A stretch of DNA of 64,000 bases. Source: Kumtagia ephedrae (GTDB taxonomy: Bacteria; Pseudomonadota; Alphaproteobacteria; Rhizobiales; Rhizobiaceae). The notes under the pieces were generated by a model. That model had not been told where the DNA came from and ran no database searches. It saw only the letters and a program-made list of their open reading frames with translations. Shown piece after piece: positions 58,258 through 64,000 of this stretch. The position numbers and the translations under genes are program-made. The DNA is taken from assembly GCF_003012745.1 (NCBI RefSeq), contig NZ_PXYK01000021.1, positions 1-64,000 on the forward strand, in the 5' to 3' direction. Every line of letters begins with the position of its first letter. Within the stretch, counting starts at the first letter, position 1.

Positions 58258-59763
58258 CTACAAGGTCGCGCCGAGATGCCAGGGCACGAACTCGTTGTCG
58301 CCGTAGCCGAACAGCTCGCTCTTGGTCTTCTTGCCCGATGCCGTGTCGACGATCAGCTCGAACAGCTCGCGGCCCATCTGCGGGATCGTTTTCTCGCCCG
58401 TGGCGATGACCCCGCAATTGACGTCCATGTCCTCTTCCATGGAATTGTAGAGCGCGTTGTTGGTGGCGACCTTGATCGACGGCGTCGGATGGCTGCCGAA
58501 ACAGGAGCCGCGGCCAGTGGTGAAGACGATGACGTTGGCGCCGCCCGCTACCTGGCCCGTGGCCGAGACGGGATCGTAGCCGGGCGTGTCCATGAAGACG
58601 AGGCCGCTGCCGGCGACCTTCTCGGCATAACCGAACACGCCGTTGAGCGGCGTCTGCCCGCCCTTGGCGACCGCACCGAGCGACTTTTCCAGGATCGTGG
58701 TGAGGCCGCCGCGCTTGTTGCCGGGCGACGGGTTGTTGTCGATCGAGGCGCCGTGCTTGGCGGTATGATCCTCCCACCATTTGATGTAGCCGTCGAGCTT
58801 CTGGGCGATCTCCGGTGAGGCGGCGCGGTAGGCGAGCAGGTGCTCGGCGCCGTAGATCTCGGTGGTTTCGGACAGAATGCCGATGCCGCCGACGCCGGCC
58901 AGGATGTCGACCGCCGCCCCCAAGGCGGGATTGGCGGTGATGCCCGACATGCCGTCCGAGCCGCCGCATTGCAGGCCGACGACGATCTCCGAGACGGGGA
59001 TCGGCTCGCGCTGGAGATTGCCGACCTCCTCGCAGATCTCGGCCAGCACGCCCATCGCCTTCTCGACCGATTTGCGCGAGCCTCCGGCGTCCTGGATGTT
59101 GAAATGGCGTTTTCCCGCCGCCACGCCCTTCTGGCCGTAGAGGGTGAGCTGGTTGACCTCGCAGCCGAGCCCGACCATCAGCACGCCGCCGAAATTCGGG
59201 TGGCGAGCATAGCCGGCGAGCGTGCGGTGCAGCACCATCATGCCGTCGCCGGTGGCGCTCATGCCGCAGCCCTGGCCGTGAACGATCGGCACGAAGCCGT
59301 CGATGCCGGGATAGAGCGGCAGCAACCGCCGGTTGGCCTCGTCGGCAATGGCGTGGCAGACGGTCGCCGAGCAGTTCACGCTGGCGACGATGCCGACGAA
59401 GTTGCGCGTGCCGGCGCGCCCGTCGGCGCGGCGGTAGCCCATGAAGGTGCGCGCCTTGTCCGCCTCGGTCGCCTCGACTGGCGCCGACGGCGGTACGACC
59501 GGCATGCGGCCGGATTCGAAGATGAGGTTGTGCGAATGCACATGCGCGCCGGCGGCTATGTCCTCTGTCGCCCGGCCGATGGCCTGCGCGTATTTGATCA
59601 CCGCCTCGCCTTTCGCGATCGGCCGAATCGCCACCTTGTGGCCGGGTTCGATGACCGTCAGCGCCACCGCGCCGCCCGGAAGCGCCTCACCCGCCTCGAT
59701 GCGGCCGTTGGCGACCACCACGTTGTCGGCTTCGGACAGAAGAATGCATTTCGCGACGGTCAC
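58258..59763 (-). CDS. Altronate dehydratase-family protein (UxaA-like)
   Basis: A 501-residue sugar-acid dehydratase. The N-terminal SAF domain (about residues 1-95: GRIEAGEALPGGAVALTVIE, GHKVAIRPIAKGEAVIKYAQ, HVHSHNL) precedes the catalytic domain (GYRRADGRAGTRNFVGIVAS, HGQGCGMS, GLQCGGSDGMSGITANPALG, TTILEKSLGAVAKGG, FTTGRGSCFGSHPTPSIKVA). These enzymes dehydrate altronate or related aldonates to 2-keto-3-deoxy acids with Fe2+. The GTG at 59763 with AGGAAC upstream is chosen. It is divergent from the GntR-type regulator, presumably its controller. The exact aldonate is not resolved. Confidence 0.92.
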   Translation of the reverse strand: MTVAKCILLSEADNVVVANGRIEAGEALPGGAVALTVIEPGHKVAIRPIAKGEAVIKYAQAIGRATEDIAAGAHVHSHNLIFESGRMPVVPPSAPVEATEADKARTFMGYRRADGRAGTRNFVGIVASVNCSATVCHAIADEANRRLLPLYPGIDGFVPIVHGQGCGMSATGDGMMVLHRTLAGYARHPNFGGVLMVGLGCEVNQLTLYGQKGVAAGKRHFNIQDAGGSRKSVEKAMGVLAEICEEVGNLQREPIPVSEIVVGLQCGGSDGMSGITANPALGAAVDILAGVGGIGILSETTEIYGAEHLLAYRAASPEIAQKLDGYIKWWEDHTAKHGASIDNNPSPGNKRGGLTTILEKSLGAVAKGGQTPLNGVFGYAEKVAGSGLVFMDTPGYDPVSATGQVAGGANVIVFTTGRGSCFGSHPTPSIKVATNNALYNSMEEDMDVNCGVIATGEKTIPQMGRELFELIVDTASGKKTKSELFGYGDNEFVPWHLGATL

Positions 59764-59881
59764 GGCAGTGGTTCCTGGCTGGGGTCGACATTGGCTAGGG
59801 GCGGTGGATCGAGCGCCGGCGGGATCGATTGGGCAAGGTCGGATTATCCGCAGTTGACAGTGGCGGATAGCATTGTCTTTT

Positions 59882-59896
59882 ATGTTAAAAAAACAT
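59882..59896. promoter_or_regulatory. AT-rich dyad between uxaA-like gene and its GntR regulator
   Basis: ATGTT at 59882-59886 is inverted as AACAT at 59892-59896 around AAAAA, in an AT-rich island unlike the surroundings. It lies in the divergent promoter region 119 bases from one gene and 62 from the other. It is a natural candidate for the binding site of the double-wHTH regulator. Confidence 0.45.
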
Positions 59897-59957
59897 TTTG
59901 ACGTCAATTGCTTTTTAGCCTCGCTGTCGCGAGGATCCGGGTAAGCGGGCGGGCCGG

Positions 59958-60845
59958 ATGTCCAAGACCAGCATCGTATTCAAGCAGACCTACAACCGCT
60001 GTTTGCACCTTCTCGAGGGCTGCGAGAGTCTGCCTTCCGAGCCGGAGCTCGGCCTGACGCTCGGCGTCAGCCGCACCACCGTCCGCGCCGTGCTGACGCA
60101 GTTGGAGGGGACGAGGCTGATCTCCTGGAACAAGCGCAGCAAGGTGCGGCTGCGTGAGCCTTGCATTGCCGATTTCTATCCGGCGGAGGAAACGGATTCT
60201 CCCGCCGATATCGTCGAGCGCGGCTTCATGCGGCGCCTGCTGGCGCAGGGCGTGGAGCCGGGAACGCAGCTCACCGAGGCGGAGTTGGCGCGCGACATGG
60301 GCGTCGGCGCCAGCAGCGTGCGCGAATTCCTTATCCGCTTCAGCCGCTTCGGACTGATCGAGAAACGGCCGAAGAGCCGCTGGAGGTTCAAGGGCTTCAC
60401 CCGCGACTTCGCGCTCGAGCTCATCGAGATCCGCGAGATGTTCGAGCTGCGCTCGGCTTTTGCCTTCACGACGCTGGCCGAGGAAAATCCGGCCTGGGCG
60501 GCGTTGGACCGCATCGAGGCCGAGCACCACGCGCTGGCGGCGTCGATGGCGACGCGCTACGGCGACTTCTCGGAACTCGACGAGCGCTTCCACCGGCTCA
60601 TCCACAACGCGTCGCGCAACCGCTTCATCATCGATTTCTACGACGTCATCGCGATGATCTTCCACTACCACTACCAGTGGAACAAGGTCGGCGAGCGGGA
60701 GCGCAACGCCTCGGCCGTCGCCGAGCACCTCGCCTATGCGGAGGCGCTGCGTTCACGCGACCGCGGCCGCGTGCAGGCTGCCTGCGGCGCGCATCTGACA
60801 TCGGCGCGCAACACGCTTCTCGATTCCGTGCCGAGCCGCGTCTGA
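59958..60845 (+). CDS. GntR/FCD regulator with two tandem winged helices
   Basis: A 295-residue regulator. A first GntR winged helix occupies about residues 10-67 (LPSEPELGLTLGVSRTTVRA, VLTQLEGTRLISWNKRSKVR). A second follows at about 85-150 (MRRLLAQGVEPGTQLTEAEL, ARDMGVGASSVREFLIRFSR, FGLIEKRPKSRWRFKGF). The C-terminal FCD effector domain has ALELIEIREMFELRSAFAFT, FHRLIHNASRNRFIIDFYDV and IFHYHYQWNK. One winged helix is the rule, so about 80 residues are extra. It is divergent from the dehydratase and should respond to a sugar acid. Confidence 0.9.
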   Translation: MSKTSIVFKQTYNRCLHLLEGCESLPSEPELGLTLGVSRTTVRAVLTQLEGTRLISWNKRSKVRLREPCIADFYPAEETDSPADIVERGFMRRLLAQGVEPGTQLTEAELARDMGVGASSVREFLIRFSRFGLIEKRPKSRWRFKGFTRDFALELIEIREMFELRSAFAFTTLAEENPAWAALDRIEAEHHALAASMATRYGDFSELDERFHRLIHNASRNRFIIDFYDVIAMIFHYHYQWNKVGERERNASAVAEHLAYAEALRSRDRGRVQAACGAHLTSARNTLLDSVPSRV

Positions 60846-60955
60846 GCGGTCGTCGGGCACCTCCCGGCGCGTCAATTTTTTCTGATGGCCGATGGAACCA
60901 TTTAGCATGGGGCGCGTTGATGCCTGCTTACCCCAAATCCGTGGGAGGAGATGGA

Positions 60956-61258
60956 ATGGACACCAAGCCTTTCCGCGCGCCTGTGTGGCTGCGTGTCGAG
61001 GACTCCGTGACTGAAATAGAGACCCTGCACGAGGCCGTCGCCTTTCTCGCCGACTGGCCGCGTGGCCGCCAGGGACCCGTCTATGCCTGCGCCAAAAGGA
61101 GCTGCGAAGCGGCGCTTGCCGGAACCATGAAGGTGGACGATGCACGCAAGGCCTTCGAGAGCTTTGCAAGGATCACCGGCATTCTGGCGCGGCGCCAGTT
61201 CAAGCCGGATCCGACAGCCAAACCGCGGCCGCCCATCGTCTCGGGAATGCATCGCTGA
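60956..61258 (+). CDS. DUF982-domain protein
   Basis: A 100-residue protein of the rhizobial DUF982 family: VWLRVEDSVTEIETLHEAVA, FLADWPRGRQGPVYACAKRS and CEAALAGTMKVDDARKAFES. Function unknown; many paralogues occur in Rhizobiales. GGGAGGAG lies six bases ahead of ATG 60956, a strong site that fixes the start (the open frame runs much further upstream). It converges on aglR. Confidence 0.85.
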   Translation: MDTKPFRAPVWLRVEDSVTEIETLHEAVAFLADWPRGRQGPVYACAKRSCEAALAGTMKVDDARKAFESFARITGILARRQFKPDPTAKPRPPIVSGMHR

Positions 61259-61261
61259 CAT

Positions 61262-61285
61262 GCGCGCCGGATCAGCCCGGCGCGC
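61262..61285. terminator. Shared hairpin between converging DUF982 and aglR genes
   Basis: GCGCGCCGG at 61262-61270 pairs with CCGGCGCGC at 61277-61285. It sits between the DUF982 stop and, overlapping, the end of aglR, where two transcripts meet. There is no T tract, so it may slow polymerase or protect 3' ends rather than act alone. Confidence 0.4.
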
Positions 61286-62294
61286 CGGCGACCGACCCGC
61301 GTACCACCAGATCGACCGGCCAGACCTCGCCGCGCGCCCCGTCCTCGACACCGGAGATGCGGGCGGCGAGGCGTTCGGCGAGGCGCGCGCCGGCCGCCCG
61401 GATTGAGGACCGCGTCGTCGACAGCGGAACCGGAAAATTCTCCGGCCTGAGCCAGGGAAAGACGTCGTCATGGGCGACCAGCGAGACGTCCTGCGGAACC
61501 GCCAGGTTCCGTTCGCGCAACGCGCGGACCACCCCCAGGGCCATGATCAGGCTGGAGCAGACGATCGCCGTGGGCGCCCCCGCCTGGTCGAGCAGGCTGA
61601 GCGTCGCCCGATAGCCGTTCTCCTCCGTCATCTGCACCGAGCGGACCATCGCTGGCGCGAGATCGAACCCGCCCGCCGCCAGCGCCCGCCGCAGGCCGCG
61701 CTCGCGGAAGATGGCGAAGGTCTGCGTGTCGTCGCCATTGATCAGCGCGATGCGGCGATGACCGAGCTGCACGAGCAGCCGCCCCGCCTCGTGAAAGGCG
61801 CCTTCATTGTCGATGTCGACATGCGCATAGGGGAAGTCGAGCCCCTCGGAGCGGCCATGCACGAGATAGGGCAGGCCGAGCTGCTGCAGCAGCATGATGC
61901 GGCGGTCGCGGGGACGCGGTGCCGAGACGTAGACGGCGTCGACCTGCTTGTTGGCGGCAACGCGGCGATAGGTGGTCTCCTCGTCGCCGGCCTCCGCCGG
62001 ACTGAGCACGAGATCGAGATCGTGCGAGCGCGCATAGTCGCCGAGGCCGGAGAGGAACTCGACGAAATGCGGGTCGATGTCGACGCTGGCGCCGGTCGGC
62101 AGCACGTGGCCGATCATGCCGGCCTTGCCGGTGGCGAGCCGCCTGGCGCTCGGGTTGGGCCGGTAGCCGTGCCGCTTGGCGGCATCCATGACCCGCCGGC
62201 GCGTCTCCTCGCTGACTTCGGGATAGCCGTTCAGCGCACGGCTGACCGTCGTCTGCGAAAGGTCCAGCATCGTTGCGAGCTGCTTGAGGTTCAT
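61272..62294 (-). CDS. aglR: LacI-family repressor of the alpha-glucoside operon (AglR-like)
   Basis: A 340-residue LacI-type repressor. The DNA-binding head is MNLKQLATMLDLSQTTVSRA, LNGYPEVSEETRRRVMDAAK, RHGYRPNPSARRLATG; the periplasmic-binding-like effector domain covers about residues 60-335 (MIGHVLPTGASVDIDPHFVE, YAHVDIDNEGAFHEAGRLLV, LGHRRIALINGDDTQTFAIF). Divergent placement next to aglE and CCAAAGCGCTTTGG-type operators before both genes support control of alpha-glucoside uptake. ATG 62294 gives the canonical head; a TTG at 62324 would overlap the operator. Confidence 0.88.
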   Translation of the reverse strand: MNLKQLATMLDLSQTTVSRALNGYPEVSEETRRRVMDAAKRHGYRPNPSARRLATGKAGMIGHVLPTGASVDIDPHFVEFLSGLGDYARSHDLDLVLSPAEAGDEETTYRRVAANKQVDAVYVSAPRPRDRRIMLLQQLGLPYLVHGRSEGLDFPYAHVDIDNEGAFHEAGRLLVQLGHRRIALINGDDTQTFAIFRERGLRRALAAGGFDLAPAMVRSVQMTEENGYRATLSLLDQAGAPTAIVCSSLIMALGVVRALRERNLAVPQDVSLVAHDDVFPWLRPENFPVPLSTTRSSIRAAGARLAERLAARISGVEDGARGEVWPVDLVVRGSVAGAPG

Positions 62295-62309
62295 CAGCGC
62301 GCCGCCATC

Positions 62310-62323
62310 CCAAAGCGCTTTCA
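62310..62323. promoter_or_regulatory. LacI-type operator near aglR
   Basis: CCAAAGCGCTTTCA contains the palindrome AAAGCGCTTT and matches 12 of 14 positions of the operator at 62521-62534. It ends 16 bases upstream of the aglR start, fitting autorepression. Confidence 0.75.
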
Positions 62324-62481
62324 AATTTCAAACGACCGGCGGGGCTCGAGAAGCGCCTGCCGAGTGACCAAATTAGGCCGCTTGGCCACCGCTTTGAAGC
62401 AAAATTTGTAATGCAACGCCGAAAAGGCATGCTGCACTGCAATGATGCCGGCAACCTAAATCGATTTATTATTGTCTGCTC

Positions 62482-62511
62482 TTGACATTCCGGATGCGCC
62501 GGAGTGAAGAT
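62482..62511 (+). promoter_or_regulatory. Probable promoter of aglE
   Basis: A perfect TTGACA at 62482-62487 is followed after 17 or 18 bases by TGAAGA/GAAGAT (62505-62511), a weak -10. The operator at 62521 then lies at about +3 to +16, a classic position for repression. The leader to the aglE start is about 140 bases. Confidence 0.55.
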
Positions 62512-62520
62512 GAAAATCAG

Positions 62521-62534
62521 CCAAAGCGCTTTGG
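62521..62534. promoter_or_regulatory. Perfect LacI-type operator before aglE
   Basis: CCAAAGCGCTTTGG is a perfect 14-base palindrome with the CG centre typical of LacI-family operators. It lies just downstream of the aglE promoter and about 210 bases from the similar site at aglR, a distance that would also permit looping. Confidence 0.82.
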
Positions 62535-62659
62535 AACTCGCCGGAAAGCCGCGCGCCACGGGAACATCTGTGGACATGCCGGCGGGACGGGTTCAGGGTA
62601 GCGCCGGCCGGACGGAAGGGAGGTTCCGTCCGCTACCAAATCGGCAGGGAGGAAATCCG

Positions 62660-64000
62660 ATGAGGAAAAGCTTGTTTGTTGGCGTCGCGCTGGCGGCGCT
62701 GGCGCTCGGCGGTCCGGCTTCGGCGGAGTTGAAGTTCGCACCGGGCGAGGATGCGCGCTTCACCTGGTCGAACTACGATGACCTGAAGAAGGTCGATCTC
62801 AAGGGCGAGACGTTGTCGATCTTCGGGCCGTGGCGCGGCGAGGACGAAGCGCTGGTGCGCAGCGTGCTCAACTATTTCTCCGAGGCCACGGGCGCGGCCA
62901 TCAACTATTCATCGTCCGAGAATTACGAGCAGCAGATCGTCATCGACACGCAGGCCGGCAGCCCGCCCAACATCGCCATCCTGCCGCAGCCCGGCCTGCT
63001 GCAGGATCTGGCGTCCAAGGGCCTGCTGGTGCCGCTCGGCGAGGACGTCGCCACCTTCGTCAAGGACAATTACGGCGCCGGCCAGTCCTGGGTCGACCTC
63101 GGCACCTACAAGGACAAGGACGGCACGGCGAAGTTCTTCGCCTTCCCCTACAAGGCCGACCTGAAGTCGCTCGTCTGGTACGTACCGGAGAATTTCGAGG
63201 AAGCCGGCTACGAGGTACCCAAGACCTGGGAGGAGCTGCAGGCGCTGACCGACCAGATCGTCGAGGACGGCGGCGTGCCGTGGTGCATCGGGCTGGGCTC
63301 GGGCGGCGCCACGGGTTGGCCGGCGACCGACTGGGTCGAGGACATCATGCTGCGCACCGCCTCCCCGGACGTCTACGACAAGTGGACGAGGAACGAGATC
63401 CCGTTCAACGACCCGGCCGTGGTCAACGCGCTGCAGATCTTCGCCGACATCGCCACCAACGACAAATATGTCGACGGCGGCAAGGCGGCGGTTGCCGCCA
63501 CCGACTTCCGCGACAGCCCAAAAGGCCTCTTCGGCATCCCGCCGAAGTGCTATCTGCATCGGCAGGCCTCGTTCATCTCCTCCTTCTTCCCCGAGGGCAC
63601 CAAGCTCGGCGAGGATGCGGATTTCTTCTACCTGCCGCCGATGGCCTCCAAGCCGGACCTCGGCAACCCGGTGCTCGGCGCCGGCACGCTGGTCGCCATC
63701 ACCAAGGATTCCAAGGCGGCGCGCGAGTTCATCAAGTTCCTCGAAATGCCGCTCGCGCATGAGATCTGGATGGCGCAGTCCGGCCTGCTGACGGCGCTGA
63801 AGACCGCCAACACCGAGGCTTATGCCAACGACCAGCTGAAGAAGCAGGGCGAAATCCTGGTCAACGCCTCGACCTTCCGCTTCGACGGTTCCGACCTGAT
63901 GCCCGGCAAGATCGGCGCCGGCGCCTTCTGGACCGGCATGATCGACCTGGTCGGCGGCAAGCCGGCGGCGGATGTGGCGGGCGACATCCAGAAGAGCTGG
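62660..64000 (+). CDS. aglE: Alpha-glucoside ABC transporter substrate-binding protein (partial)
   Basis: The first 447 codons of a periplasmic binding protein; the window ends before the stop. A signal peptide (LFVGVALAALALGGPASA) precedes the mature protein. Long stretches recall rhizobial AglE: LSIFGPWRGEDEALVRSVLN, SSSENYEQQIVIDTQAGSPP, IGLGSGGATGWPATDWVEDI, FRDSPKGLFGIPPKCYLHRQ and MPGKIGAGAFWTGMIDLVGG. AglE captures sucrose, maltose and trehalose-type disaccharides for AglFGK. AglE is about 450 residues, so few codons are missing. GGGAGGAAA precedes the ATG; aglF/aglG should follow. Confidence 0.93.
   Translation, partial: MRKSLFVGVALAALALGGPASAELKFAPGEDARFTWSNYDDLKKVDLKGETLSIFGPWRGEDEALVRSVLNYFSEATGAAINYSSSENYEQQIVIDTQAGSPPNIAILPQPGLLQDLASKGLLVPLGEDVATFVKDNYGAGQSWVDLGTYKDKDGTAKFFAFPYKADLKSLVWYVPENFEEAGYEVPKTWEELQALTDQIVEDGGVPWCIGLGSGGATGWPATDWVEDIMLRTASPDVYDKWTRNEIPFNDPAVVNALQIFADIATNDKYVDGGKAAVAATDFRDSPKGLFGIPPKCYLHRQASFISSFFPEGTKLGEDADFFYLPPMASKPDLGNPVLGAGTLVAITKDSKAAREFIKFLEMPLAHEIWMAQSGLLTALKTANTEAYANDQLKKQGEILVNASTFRFDGSDLMPGKIGAGAFWTGMIDLVGGKPAADVAGDIQKSW

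Noticed and set aside
1..64000. CRISPR array, rRNA operon, intact insertion sequence or prophage
   Set aside because: No regularly spaced direct repeats, rRNA-like sequence, or complete transposase or phage genes were seen; the only recombinase trace is the fragment at 31679-31975.

Overview
The window is GC-rich, densely coded chromosomal DNA that reads as an alphaproteobacterium of the order Hyphomicrobiales (Rhizobiales), most likely a Mesorhizobium-like Phyllobacteriaceae member. The support is an AddB-AddA-thioredoxin block, an AglR/AglE-type alpha-glucoside uptake locus, a rhizobial ferredoxin-NADP reductase, a PrsDE-like type I secretion pair, a rhizobial surface-polysaccharide locus and small families such as DUF6356 and DUF982. 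The genus is an inference; no rRNA is present.

Layout. 0.6-13 kb is mostly housekeeping: an FMN hydroxy-acid dehydrogenase, a purine nucleoside permease, an Lrp regulator with a striking operator, dUTPase, MepA, coupled mgsA-glk, a HigBA-like toxin-antitoxin pair, and an ABC exporter-dapB-gpmA run. 13-31.4 kb is an envelope and surface-glycan region: a Wza-like export lipoprotein, a type I secretion ABC/HlyD pair, a 916-residue protein (decayed methyltransferase-like head, long coiled coil, WY-repeat tail), two large GT2 glycosyltransferases, three methyltransferase or methyltransferase-like proteins, an unassigned serine hydrolase, UDP-glucose dehydrogenase and a KpsC-like capsule protein. 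A tRNA-Leu(CAG) at 31.5 kb is followed by what looks like an integrase remnant. 32-46 kb returns to core genes: GNAT, trxA, addA, addB, an NDUFA9-like protein, a GhrA-like reductase, PBP1 and fpr. 46-56 kb is catabolic: hyuA/hyuB, a TumE/TumA-like toxin-antitoxin pair, and a minus-strand operon of a 6-hydroxynicotinate-reductase-like protein, UPF0280, AA_synth and MarR. That operon begins with a deletion scar of a xanthine-dehydrogenase-type oxidase. A divergent pncA, an NhaD-type antiporter and a Zur-like regulator follow. 58-64 kb holds sugar genes: a UxaA-like dehydratase divergent from a GntR regulator with two DNA-binding domains, and AglR divergent from AglE with two LacI-type operators.

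The most unusual items are: (1) an in-frame fusion of the start of a molybdenum-hydroxylase FAD subunit to the end of its 2Fe-2S subunit, with start, ribosome-binding site, promoter and downstream coupling still in place; (2) large C-rich palindromic elements sitting in the two operon junctions addB/addA and hyuA/hyuB; (3) the coiled-coil protein and the adjoining glycosyltransferase sharing the same WY-repeat module; (4) the tandem-wHTH GntR regulator; and (5) an integrase remnant beside tRNA-Leu. I saw no CRISPR array, rRNA operon or intact insertion sequence.
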